DNA of 64,000 nt, taken from positions 2,604,001 to 2,668,000 of the forward strand of contig OZ245783.1 in NCBI GenBank assembly GCA_965227875.1. Reading direction: 5' to 3'. The translations under genes were made by a program, and so were the position numbers. Under the pieces are notes generated by a model. That model was not told where the DNA came from. It made no database searches and worked only from the letters and a program-made list of their open reading frames with translations. This document shows, one piece after another, positions 16,327-24,405 of the stretch. Source of the DNA: G965227875 sp965227875 (GTDB taxonomy: Bacteria > Pseudomonadota > Alphaproteobacteria > Rhizobiales > JAJFHC01). Position 1 is the stretch's first letter; each line of letters begins with the position of its first letter.

Positions 16327-17169
16327 ATGAAATTCCTGCGTTTTGGCGCGGCCGGTGAAGAAAAGCCCGGCTGCATTGGATCCGACGGCACCCTCCGCGA
16401 TATCTCGGGCCTCGTCGCCGATATCGATCCCGCGGCGATCGCGTCCGGCGCCCTGGCGGGCATTGGCCAGGACGCGGTCGACGCCGCGCCGGCCGTGTCC
16501 GGCGAGCCGCGCATCGGCGCCTGCATGGCCCGTACCGGAAACTTCATCGCCGTGGGGCTGAACTATGTCCAGCACGCAAACGAGACCAATTCCCCCATCC
16601 CCGAAGAGCCGATCCTCTTCAACAAGGCGTCTTCGTGCATCTGCGGCCCGAACGACGATGTGATCCAGCCGAAAGGCTCCACCAAGCTCGACTGGGAGGT
16701 CGAACTCGCCTTTGTCATGGGCAAGCGCACGTCCTACGTCAGCGAGGAAGACGCGCTGGGATGCGTGTTCGGCTACATGATCTGCAACGACGTGTCCGAA
16801 CGCGCGTTCCAGATCGAGCGCGGCGGCCAGTGGATGAAGGGCAAGTGCTGCCCGACCTTCGGCCCCCTCGGCCCCTGGCTCGTGACCTCCGACGAGGTCG
16901 GCGACCCGCAGAAGCTGAGGCTCTGGCTCGAGGTCAACGGCGATCGGGTCCAGGACAGTAATACGGACGACATGATCTTCTCCATCGCGAAGATCGTCTC
17001 CTACACCAGCCAGTTCATGGTGCTCGAACCCGGCGACATCATCACCACGGGCACGCCCCAGGGCGTCGGCCTCGGCATGACGCCGAACCGGTTTCTCAAG
17101 CCCGGCGACACCATGCGGCTTGGGATCGAAGGCCTCGGCGAGCAGGAGCAGCGGGTGTCCGCCATGTGA
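16327..17169 (+). CDS. Fumarylacetoacetate-hydrolase-family enzyme
   Basis: 280 residues from the ATG at 16327, with gggag upstream; an in-frame ATG at 16288 overlaps the previous stop but would add a charged tail. The FAH core is complete: FIAVGLNYVQHANETN, PILFNKASSCICGPNDDVIQ, KLDWEVELAFVMGK with the metal-ligand glutamates, GYMICNDVSERAFQ, and PGDIITTGTPQGVGLGM. These enzymes cleave C-C bonds or decarboxylate/isomerise oxo-acids made from aromatic or sugar rings. It closes the iclR operon and suggests that the imported compound is a ring or keto acid that is broken down. Confidence 0.9.
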   Translation: MKFLRFGAAGEEKPGCIGSDGTLRDISGLVADIDPAAIASGALAGIGQDAVDAAPAVSGEPRIGACMARTGNFIAVGLNYVQHANETNSPIPEEPILFNKASSCICGPNDDVIQPKGSTKLDWEVELAFVMGKRTSYVSEEDALGCVFGYMICNDVSERAFQIERGGQWMKGKCCPTFGPLGPWLVTSDEVGDPQKLRLWLEVNGDRVQDSNTDDMIFSIAKIVSYTSQFMVLEPGDIITTGTPQGVGLGMTPNRFLKPGDTMRLGIEGLGEQEQRVSAM

Positions 17170-17201
17170 CGCGCGCCATCCCGTCGGACGGTGGGCCAGT
17201 C

Positions 17202-17687
17202 CTAGAGCCGTTTCCTGACCGCTTCCTCCAGCGCCTGCAGGAACGTCGACCGGTCTTGCCGGGTGAACGCCTTGCCGCCGCCGGCGCCCATGTCGCCGGT
17301 TTCGCGCAATTGCGCGTTGAGGTCGCGCATGGCCATGGCCATGCCGATATTGTCCGCCGTGAAGGCCTTGCCCGTCGGCCCCAGCGCAAGGGCGCCGCGG
17401 TCAAGGCAGCGGGCGGCCAGCGGAATGTCGGCCGTGATCACGATGTCCCCGGCCGTGGCGTGCTCCGCGATCCAGTCGTCGGCAACGTCCGGCCCAGCCT
17501 CCACGATGACGCGGTGGATGGTGTCCGCCCGGGGGAGGCGGAACCACGCATTGCTCACGAAATGGATGTGGAGCCCGTGCCGGCCCGCCACCCGCATGGC
17601 CTCGTCCTTGACCGGGCAGGCATCCGCGTCGACATAGATCGCCGGTCCCGGCACGCCTGTCTCCGTCCCGTCCTCGCCGCCCGTCAT
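17202..17687 (-). CDS. UPF0178 (YaiI/YqxD) family protein
   Basis: 161 residues from the ATG at 17687, with ggagg six bases upstream; the start overlaps the LysR stop as ATGA. The family signature IYVDADACPVKDEAMRVA is at the start of the domain, followed by DDWIAEHATAGDIVITADIP and GGGKAFTRQDRSTFLQALE. This is a PIN-like fold with several acidic residues, and some members are suspected nucleases. No defined role is known to me. The tight coupling to a LysR gene is unusual for this housekeeping-type family. Confidence 0.85.
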   Translation of the reverse strand: MTGGEDGTETGVPGPAIYVDADACPVKDEAMRVAGRHGLHIHFVSNAWFRLPRADTIHRVIVEAGPDVADDWIAEHATAGDIVITADIPLAARCLDRGALALGPTGKAFTADNIGMAMAMRDLNAQLRETGDMGAGGGKAFTRQDRSTFLQALEEAVRKRL

Positions 17688-18568
17688 GTGCGTCCTCCCG
17701 GCCAGGGATAGGTCGAGGCAAGCCGCATGACCGCGCGCATCGACGCCGTGAGCTCGCGCCCCGCGACGTTGACCAGCGAGATGGTGCGCGTTACCGCGGG
17801 CTCGGTCATCGGCCGGGTGACGATGCCCGGCACCGTCGGCAGGAGCTCCGGCATGACGCTGCAGCCGTGCCCGGCCAGCACGAGGGCCTGGACCCAGTCC
17901 TCGCGCTCGCTGGTGTAGCGCAGGTTGGCCTTCCACGTACGCTCCGCCCCCGTGGCGCGGAAAAACTCCGCGAACTCGCAATGGGCCCGCTGCAGGTAGG
18001 GCTCGCCGTCGAGCGCGGCGCAGGGGACCGCGTCCAGATCCTCGAACGGATGGCCCTTGGCGAAGGCGACCGAATAGCGCTCCGCATAGAGCGGGATGGC
18101 GCGCAGGCGCTCGGGCAGGTCCGGCAGGCCGATCAGCGCCAGGTCGAGGCGGCCGTCCATCAGCATCTCGGTGAGCGCGCGGCCCGGCGCCTCCTCGATC
18201 TCCACGTCCAGCGTCGGCAGTTCGTCGCGCAGGGTGCCGAGATAGCCGATCATCTGCCCCGGTCCGATGGTCGACATCATGCCCAGCCGCAGCGTCTCAT
18301 GGTCGGGCGCGAGAAATCGGTCCGCTTCGGTGCGCACCGACTCGCTCGCCCGCGCCACCGTCTCGATATGCGGGCGCACCAGCCGGCCCAGGTCGGTCAG
18401 GTGCGTCCGGTTGCGTTCGCGCCGGAAGAGCGGGCCGCCCAGTTCCTCCTCGAGGTTCTTGATCGCCCGCGTCAGCGAGGGCTGCGCCACGTTGCAGCGC
18501 TGGGCCGCACGGGTGAAGTTCAGCGTCTCGCACAGGGCGAGGAAATATCGGACCTGATGCATTTCCAT
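17684..18568 (-). CDS. LysR-family transcriptional regulator
   Basis: 294 residues. The helix-turn-helix is RYFLALCETLNFTRAAQRCN followed by VAQPSLTRAIKNLEEELGGP, the standard LysR start, and a periplasmic-binding-like effector domain fills the rest. It is divergent from the cupredoxin-like gene at 18760, with a dyad at 18599-18614 between them. Likely targets are its own gene with 17202-17687 and the divergent 18760 gene. The effector is unknown. Confidence 0.9.
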   Translation of the reverse strand: MEMHQVRYFLALCETLNFTRAAQRCNVAQPSLTRAIKNLEEELGGPLFRRERNRTHLTDLGRLVRPHIETVARASESVRTEADRFLAPDHETLRLGMMSTIGPGQMIGYLGTLRDELPTLDVEIEEAPGRALTEMLMDGRLDLALIGLPDLPERLRAIPLYAERYSVAFAKGHPFEDLDAVPCAALDGEPYLQRAHCEFAEFFRATGAERTWKANLRYTSEREDWVQALVLAGHGCSVMPELLPTVPGIVTRPMTEPAVTRTISLVNVAGRELTASMRAVMRLASTYPWPGGRT

Positions 18569-18598
18569 AGCTTGTGGCTCACGAAAAAGGCGATATGC

Positions 18599-18614
18599 CT
18601 CACAGAACTGTGAG
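18599..18614. promoter_or_regulatory. CTCACAG-AA-CTGTGAG dyad, possible LysR site
   Basis: A perfect 7+2+7 inverted repeat, ctcacagaactgtgag, 31 bp upstream of the lysR start. A further ctcac half-site lies at about 18578-18582. LysR-type regulators bind interrupted dyads in divergent promoter regions, so position and symmetry fit. Confidence 0.55.
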
Positions 18615-18759
18615 TTTAACCGGTGAATCTCCCTCTTATATAGCCTCTGTCTATTGAAATGGGAGCCAAATTATATTTCAAGGCCGGTCCTGCGGGGCGT
18701 AAATCTAGCTGGTACAGGGCGAGAGTGCTCTGGCTTCATCGAGACTTCAGGAGGATGAA

Positions 18760-19221
18760 ATGAAGAAATTCGGATGGACGGCCATCGTCGCCGCCGCAAT
18801 CATGCAGACCTTTTCCACCGGCGCTTCCGCCGAGGATGCCAAGGTCATCGAACTCACCCAGACGGCCTGCCAGTTCGTCGAGGCAGAAGGTACCGACCGC
18901 GGCTACAGCTCGACCAGCAAGGCCGACTGCGAGGCCATCAACGCCAAGGACGGCGCGGACCGCCTGGCAAAGTCCAAGACCATCAGCCTCAAGCCCGGCA
19001 AGTACATTTTCCGGGTGACCAACAAGAACGTGCCCTACGGTCTGGGTTTCTATCTGCGTGGCGACGGCCTCGTGAACCGGGCGAGCCTGCCGAGCGTCTC
19101 CGGCGGCGGCCTCAACAAGGGCGTGACGAAGGACTACGAGATCACGCTCAAGCCGGGCGAGTATGTCTATTCCTGCCCGCTCAACCCGACGCCCGACTAC
19201 AAGATCAAGGTCGAGGGCTGA
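18760..19221 (+). CDS. Exported cupredoxin-like protein
   Basis: 153 residues with aggagg before the ATG and a signal peptide of about 24 residues ending GASAED. The mature part looks like a cupredoxin beta-sandwich: ISLKPGKYIFRVTNKNVPYG (strand pattern of plastocyanin-type folds) and ITLKPGEYVYSCPLNPTPDY at the end. At the usual C-x-H-x-M/C copper site only the Cys is present, so type 1 copper binding is doubtful. The next gene is a MerA-like flavoprotein 55 bp downstream. A metal-binding or redox role in the periplasm is plausible but unproven. Confidence 0.6.
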   Translation: MKKFGWTAIVAAAIMQTFSTGASAEDAKVIELTQTACQFVEAEGTDRGYSSTSKADCEAINAKDGADRLAKSKTISLKPGKYIFRVTNKNVPYGLGFYLRGDGLVNRASLPSVSGGGLNKGVTKDYEITLKPGEYVYSCPLNPTPDYKIKVEG

Positions 19222-19276
19222 CGCCGCACCTGCGGTACACTCCAGCGAACCGGCACGGTCAGGGGATGACAAGAAG

Positions 19277-20713
19277 ATGAAAAGCAATGGTCAGACCGAA
19301 CTCGACGTGGACATCGCCGTCATCGGCGGCGGGTCCGGCGGGCTTTCGGTGGCGGCCGGCGCCGTCCAGATGGGCGCCTCGGTCGTGCTGGTTGAAAAAG
19401 CCAAGATGGGCGGTGACTGCCTGAACTACGGTTGCGTGCCCTCCAAGGCGCTCATCGCGGCGGGCGAGGCGGCGGAGACCGCCCGCACCACGGCGAAGTT
19501 CGGCGTCGACGCCGGTGAGCCGGAGATCGACTTCGCCCGCGTCAACGCCCATGTCCATGACGTCATCGCCTCCATCGCGCCGCACGATTCCGTCGAACGG
19601 TTCGAGGGGCTGGGCGTCAAGGTCATCCAGGCCGCGGGACGGTTTGCCGACAGGTCCACCCTGATCGCGGGCGACTACCGCATCCGGGCCCGGCGTTTCG
19701 TCGTCGCCACCGGTTCGTCGCCCTTCGTGCCGCCGATCCCCGGCATTGACGACGTGCCGTACCTGACCAACGAGACCGTCTTCGATCTTACCGAGCGTCC
19801 CGCTCACCTCGTCGTGGTCGGCGGCGGGCCCATCGGCATCGAGATGGCCCAGGCGCATCGCCGGCTGGGGTCCAGGGTCACCGTCATCGAGGGGTTCTCG
19901 ATCATGGGCAAGGACGACCCGGACGCCGTCGACGTGGTGCGCAAGCGGCTGGTGGCCGAAGGCATCGAGATCCTCGAGAACGCCAAGGCCGAGAACGTCG
20001 CCGCCGGCGGGCCGGGCGTCGTGGTCACGGTATCGTCCGACGGCGAGGAGCGCACCATAGAAGGCACGCACCTCCTCATGGCGGTCGGCCGCCGCGCCAA
20101 TCTCTCCGGCCTCGGCCTCGAGGAAGCGGGGATCGAATACAAGCCCCAGGGTATCGAGGTCGACGACCGTCTGCGCACATCCAACCGCAAGGTCTTCGCC
20201 ATCGGCGACGCCGCGGGCGGCTACCAGTTCACGCACATGGCCGGCTATCATGCCGGCATCGTCATCCGCAACGCGCTGTTCAACCTGCCGTCGAAGGTCG
20301 ACTACAAGGCGGTGCCGTGGGTCACCTACACCGATCCCGAACTCGCCCACGTCGGCAAGACCGAGGCCGAGGCGAAAAAGGACAGCGGCGACGCATCGGC
20401 CGTGACCTTCGATTTCGCGGAGAACGATCGCGCCCGGGCCGAACGCGCGACCGAAGGTTTCATCAAGGCCGTTGTCGGCAAGCGCGGCCGGATCCTAGGG
20501 GCCACGATCGTCGGCCGCCATGCGGGCGAGCTCATCCTGCCCTGGGTGCTGGCGGTCCAGAAGGGGCTGAAGATGTCCGACATGGCGGGGATCATCGCGC
20601 CCTATCCGACACTCGGCGAAGTGTCGAAGCGCGTCGCCGGCGCCTACTATACGCCGTCGCTTTTTTCCGACCGCACGAAGATGGTGGTCGGCTGGATGCA
20701 GAAACTGCCATGA
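19277..20713 (+). CDS. MerA-like FAD-dependent disulfide oxidoreductase
   Basis: 478 residues from the ATG at 19277. The FAD dinucleotide motif is IGGGSGG (residues 16-22) and the redox-active disulfide is C48-LNYG-C53. The NAD(P) fold follows at VVVGGGPIGIEMAQAH, and the second FAD motif is VFAIGDAAGGYQFTHMA. It has no N-terminal HMA domain and no vicinal C-terminal cysteines, so it is not a classic mercuric reductase. The catalytic His of the usual HPT..E motif is replaced (PYPTLGEVSKRVAG). Homologues of this type are often linked to TVP38/DedA-like membrane genes, as here with a 4-bp ATGA overlap. The substrate is unknown. Confidence 0.88.
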   Translation: MKSNGQTELDVDIAVIGGGSGGLSVAAGAVQMGASVVLVEKAKMGGDCLNYGCVPSKALIAAGEAAETARTTAKFGVDAGEPEIDFARVNAHVHDVIASIAPHDSVERFEGLGVKVIQAAGRFADRSTLIAGDYRIRARRFVVATGSSPFVPPIPGIDDVPYLTNETVFDLTERPAHLVVVGGGPIGIEMAQAHRRLGSRVTVIEGFSIMGKDDPDAVDVVRKRLVAEGIEILENAKAENVAAGGPGVVVTVSSDGEERTIEGTHLLMAVGRRANLSGLGLEEAGIEYKPQGIEVDDRLRTSNRKVFAIGDAAGGYQFTHMAGYHAGIVIRNALFNLPSKVDYKAVPWVTYTDPELAHVGKTEAEAKKDSGDASAVTFDFAENDRARAERATEGFIKAVVGKRGRILGATIVGRHAGELILPWVLAVQKGLKMSDMAGIIAPYPTLGEVSKRVAGAYYTPSLFSDRTKMVVGWMQKLP

Positions 20714-20730
20714 GCGAAAGGGATTTTCCG

Positions 20731-21483
20731 ATGAACTCCGCAACCGGCGCCGAGAAGACCGGCCTCGTGGCGAACCTGCGCCGCTATGCACCCCTGATCG
20801 TGATCGCCGCGGCCATGGTCCTCTTTTTCGCCTTCGACCTGCACAAGCTCCTGTCGTTCGAGACGCTCAAGGCGCACCGCGAATATCTCACGCAGCTCGT
20901 CGCCGACCACGCGGTGCTGACCGCGTTCGGGTTCGTCGCCGTCTATGCCCTGGCGGTCGCCGTATCCGCCCCCGTCGGCGCCGCGCTCTCGATCGCCGGA
21001 GGTTTCCTGTTCGGCACGCTCTTCGGCACGTTGTGGATCGTCATCGGTGCGACGCTCGGCGCCACCGCGATTTTCGTCGCCGCCAGCACAGCGCTCGGCG
21101 ACAGCCTGCGCTCGAAGGCCGGTCCCTGGCTCCGCAAGATGGAGGATGGCTTCCGGGAGAACGCGTTCAACTATCTCCTGGTGCTGCGCCTCGTGCCGAT
21201 CTTTCCCTTCTTCGTCGTCAACCTCGTGCCGGCGTTCCTCGGCGTCACGCTGAGAACCTACGTGCTGGCGACCTTCATCGGCATCATCCCCGGCGCCTTT
21301 GTCTTCGCGTCCGTCGGGGCGGGGCTGGGCAGCGTCTTCGAGTCGGGCGACGAATTCACACCTTCCTCGGTCTTGACGACACAGGTTATCGTCGCGCTCG
21401 TGGGACTGTCCGTGCTCTCGCTCGTGCCCGTGATCTACAAGAAGTTCAGGGCGCGCGGGGCGGACAAGCTTCCCGAGGCCTGA
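20731..21483 (+). CDS. TVP38/TMEM64-family membrane protein
   Basis: 250 residues from the ATG at 20731, which has gaaaggga well spaced upstream; the ATG at 20710 overlaps the previous stop and is an alternative. About six hydrophobic segments are present. The SNARE-associated/DedA core reads FLFGTLFGTLWIVIGATLGA and LRLVPIFPFFVVNLVPAFLG. The family includes lipid scramblase-like proteins and selenite or metal-linked transporters. Coupling to the MerA-like gene suggests a joint redox-membrane function. Confidence 0.87.
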   Translation: MNSATGAEKTGLVANLRRYAPLIVIAAAMVLFFAFDLHKLLSFETLKAHREYLTQLVADHAVLTAFGFVAVYALAVAVSAPVGAALSIAGGFLFGTLFGTLWIVIGATLGATAIFVAASTALGDSLRSKAGPWLRKMEDGFRENAFNYLLVLRLVPIFPFFVVNLVPAFLGVTLRTYVLATFIGIIPGAFVFASVGAGLGSVFESGDEFTPSSVLTTQVIVALVGLSVLSLVPVIYKKFRARGADKLPEA

Positions 21484-21538
21484 TCCGTCCGCCACCTCCC
21501 GCGGACGCCCGGGCCGGGCGAACGCGAGCGAGGTGGCG

Positions 21539-22258
21539 ATGAAACTTGAACACGATCACAGCGTCGAGGGCATCAGCCGCAGGCTGGCCGCGGAGAACCG
21601 GCCGAGTTACGTACGGGACTGGGTCTATGGCGGAATAGACGGCGCGGTGACCACGTTCGCCATCGTCGCCGGTGTCGTCGGCGCCCAGCTCTCCGCAGGC
21701 GTCATCCTGGTCCTCGGACTGGCCAACCTGCTCGCCGACGGCTTCTCCATGGCGGCCGGAAACTATTCGGGGACCAAGACAGAAACCGACGACGCCGAGC
21801 GGTTGCGGGCCGTGGAAAAGCGCCATATCGCCGTCACGCCCGAAGGCGAACGCGAGGAGGTGCGGCAGATCCTGCGCGCCAAGGGCCTCGAGGGCGACGT
21901 GCTCGAGAAAGCCGTCGACGCCATCGCATCGGACGAGAAGGTATGGATCGACACCATGCTGTCCGAGGAATACGGCGTCTCGCCCGTCCAGCGCAGCCCG
22001 ATGCATGCGGCCCTGGCCACCTTCGCCGCCTTCATCATCTGCGGGGCGGTGCCCCTGCTGCCCTTCACCGTCGGCATGGATGCGCCCTTCCTCGCCGCGT
22101 GTCTCGCGACCGGCGCCGTCTTTTTCGGTATCGGTGCGGTCAAGAGCAAATGGTCGCTGTCTCCGTGGTGGCGTTCGGGCCTGGAGACGCTTTTCATCGG
22201 CGCCGCCGCCGCCGGTGTCGCCTATTGCGTCGGCGCCCTTCTGAGCGATCTCGCCTGA
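21539..22258 (+). CDS. VIT1/CCC1-family metal transporter
   Basis: 239 residues from the ATG at 21539, with gaggtgg upstream. The family core is visible: YVRDWVYGGIDGAVTTFAIVAGV, ANLLADGFSMAAGNYSGTKT, then a cytosolic acidic/charged segment (about 85-140), and three further helices. VIT1/CCC1 proteins move Fe2+ or Mn2+, in bacteria probably out of the cytosol. It follows the MerA-like/TVP38 pair by 55 bp on the same strand, giving a metal/redox group. Confidence 0.88.
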   Translation: MKLEHDHSVEGISRRLAAENRPSYVRDWVYGGIDGAVTTFAIVAGVVGAQLSAGVILVLGLANLLADGFSMAAGNYSGTKTETDDAERLRAVEKRHIAVTPEGEREEVRQILRAKGLEGDVLEKAVDAIASDEKVWIDTMLSEEYGVSPVQRSPMHAALATFAAFIICGAVPLLPFTVGMDAPFLAACLATGAVFFGIGAVKSKWSLSPWWRSGLETLFIGAAAAGVAYCVGALLSDLA

Positions 22259-22284
22259 CCCCGTTGGCGGACGGTGGGAGAGCC

Positions 22285-23835
22285 TCAGGTCTTCTGCAAG
22301 CCCAGATCCGCCATCACGGCGGCGAGCGCGCGGCCTTCCGCGCCCCCGGCCTCAACCGGCGTCCAGGCGACCGGACCCGTGCCGCGCGAGATCTGCCGGT
22401 CGACGACCTCGACCGTGGCGTCGGACGCGTCGCCCCGTCGGTTGGCCACCCGCTCGCGCATGGTGTCCGCGTCCGCGTGAAGCCAGTAACCGTGAAACGC
22501 GGCACCGGCGCGCTCGGCCGTGCGTTCGATCTGGCGGCGTTCACCGGCCGTGGAATAGACCGCGTCGCAGATCACGCCATGACCCGATTTCAGCACGATG
22601 CCGGCCTTGTGGGCGAGGCGGCTGTAAACTTCCGCCGTGATCGCCGGGTCGTAGGCGGCCTCGCCCAGCTTCTCCGTCTCCGCCACGCCGTAGAGCGCCT
22701 TGCGCTCGACGTCGCTGCGCAGGACCACCGCGCCGGGGCAGCCCCCGAGGTGGGGGGCGAGCGCCCGGGCGAGGGTCGACTTGCCGGTCCCCGACAGCCC
22801 GCCGATGGCCACGAGCCGTGGCGCCGGCGGCGAAAGATATCCAAGCGCTGAACGGAAATATACCGCAGCGTCGCCGGCCGGCCCGCCGGACTGTTCGGCG
22901 CGCGTGAGCTCGACCATGGCGCGGATCGCCGCGCGGCAGGCGAGGAAGAGCGGCATCGCCTTGAGACCCAGCAGGTCGATGGTCTCTCCGCCGCTGGCGA
23001 TATACCGGTTGAAGACCGTGTTGGCGGCCGCGCGGTTGCCGTTCTCGTCGAGGTCCATCAGGAGGAAGGCGAGGTCGTAGAGCACGTCGGTGGTGGCGAG
23101 CTCCTCGTCGAACTCGAGCGCATCGAAAAGCGTGGGGCGTCCGTCCACCAGCACGATGTTGCGCAGGTGGAGGTCGCCGTGGCAGTGGCGGACCCGGCCG
23201 CGGCGCCCCCTGAGGTTCAGGCATTTTTTCGCCGCCGCGAAGTGCTCGTCGAGCAGCGTCCGGAACCTTTTGGCGTCTTCCGCCGAGCAGGCCGGGCCTT
23301 CGCCGACGAACACGTCCTGCAGCTGGCGCACGATCCGCAGCGTACGTGCCGCCGCATCCGGGTCCGTCAGGACGGGGGCTTTCCTGTGGCTTGCGGCCAC
23401 GGTATCCGCTAGGGCGGCGGCGAGATCGCCGGTCAGGCCGCCGGCGGCGTTGACGGCGCTCAGCATGTCGGACTGGGCGAACCGGTTCATCCTCAGCACC
23501 CAGTCGACCGCTTCGCCGTCGCCACCAAGCCCGAGTCCTCCGTTCGCGGCCCGGGTGACGGGGACCACGTCGATGTACAGGCCGGGCGCGTTGATCCGGT
23601 TGATCTCCAGTTCGCGCTCCAGCGCCGCGCGGCGTTTGTCGGCGGTGGAGAAGTCCATGTAGTCGAAGCGGACCGGCTTCTTGATCTTGTAGGCCCGTTC
23701 GCCCGCCAGGTAGACGTCGGCGCCATGGGTTTCGAAGTGCTCCACCGTGGCGTCCTCAAGGCCATAGACGGACGGTTCCGCGAGAAAGCGGCGTACGCTT
23801 TCCTCTTCGTCATGCGTTCTGGCGGGAAGACCCAT
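22285..23835 (-). CDS. Fusion of APH-like kinase and AAA/P-loop kinase domains
   Basis: 516 residues from the ATG at 23835 (ggag upstream); a GTG at 23853 is an alternative. The N-terminal part (about 1-330) is aminoglycoside-phosphotransferase-like, with VRHCHGDLHLRNIVL as catalytic loop and LFDALEFDEELATTDVLYDL as the metal-binding segment. The C-terminal part (about 340-510) is a small-molecule P-loop kinase with Walker A AIGGLSGTGKST. This two-kinase architecture is widespread in proteobacteria with no agreed substrate. It is transcribed alone, convergent with the VIT1 gene. Confidence 0.88.
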   Translation of the reverse strand: MGLPARTHDEEESVRRFLAEPSVYGLEDATVEHFETHGADVYLAGERAYKIKKPVRFDYMDFSTADKRRAALERELEINRINAPGLYIDVVPVTRAANGGLGLGGDGEAVDWVLRMNRFAQSDMLSAVNAAGGLTGDLAAALADTVAASHRKAPVLTDPDAAARTLRIVRQLQDVFVGEGPACSAEDAKRFRTLLDEHFAAAKKCLNLRGRRGRVRHCHGDLHLRNIVLVDGRPTLFDALEFDEELATTDVLYDLAFLLMDLDENGNRAAANTVFNRYIASGGETIDLLGLKAMPLFLACRAAIRAMVELTRAEQSGGPAGDAAVYFRSALGYLSPPAPRLVAIGGLSGTGKSTLARALAPHLGGCPGAVVLRSDVERKALYGVAETEKLGEAAYDPAITAEVYSRLAHKAGIVLKSGHGVICDAVYSTAGERRQIERTAERAGAAFHGYWLHADADTMRERVANRRGDASDATVEVVDRQISRGTGPVAWTPVEAGGAEGRALAAVMADLGLQKT

Positions 23836-23957
23836 GTCGTGCTCCGAATACACGGTTGCAGCATGCCAGCCTAAACCTCGCGCGATGCGCGGCGTTGATC
23901 TGCGTCAACGAAAAGGCATGCTTCCTATCTATAGTGTCTTTCAAAGGAGTGATTCGC

Positions 23958-24293
23958 ATGAAACCCACCTATTTGGCCGGTCTCGCGCTCGCGGGGCTCT
24001 TCCTCCTGCCCGCACAAGTGACTTTGGCCAGCGGGCAGGCCGGAACGGTGGAAGAGGGCCGCAAGATCGCGGAAGAACGATGCGGGCGCTGCCACGCCGT
24101 CGGTGCGGAAGGGCAGAGCGCGCTGCCGATCGCGCCGCCCTTCAGGACACTGCACGAGAAATACCCGGTCGAGTCGCTCGAGGAAGCGCTGGCGGAGGGA
24201 ATCACCGTCGGTCACCAGGCCATGCCGGAATTCGAGTTCACGCCGGAGGAGATCACGGCATTGCTCGGATACATCGAAACCCTGTCCGAATAG
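23958..24293 (+). CDS. Small c-type cytochrome
   Basis: 111 residues with aaaggag before the ATG. A signal peptide of about 24 residues (ending TLAS) leads to the haem attachment site C42-GR-C45-H46, and a likely Met89 axial ligand lies in GHQAMPEFEF. The size fits a class I monohaem cytochrome c of the periplasm. It is followed 112 bp later by a flavin monooxygenase, though there is no sign that they share a transcript. Confidence 0.9.
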   Translation: MKPTYLAGLALAGLFLLPAQVTLASGQAGTVEEGRKIAEERCGRCHAVGAEGQSALPIAPPFRTLHEKYPVESLEEALAEGITVGHQAMPEFEFTPEEITALLGYIETLSE

Positions 24294-24405
24294 CGCGGAC
24301 CGCCTCGCGTCCGCCATTAACCGGACGCCGGCTGCAGGCTCGACAGGCGGCCGCCCGGTGCATAATGATAAGCGCCATTCACAGTGCGCGCGGGGAGGGT
24401 GAGCC

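Noticed and set aside
19277..20713. Mercury-resistance operon (merA)
   Set aside because: No HMA domain, no C-terminal cysteine pair, and no merR, merT or merP nearby.
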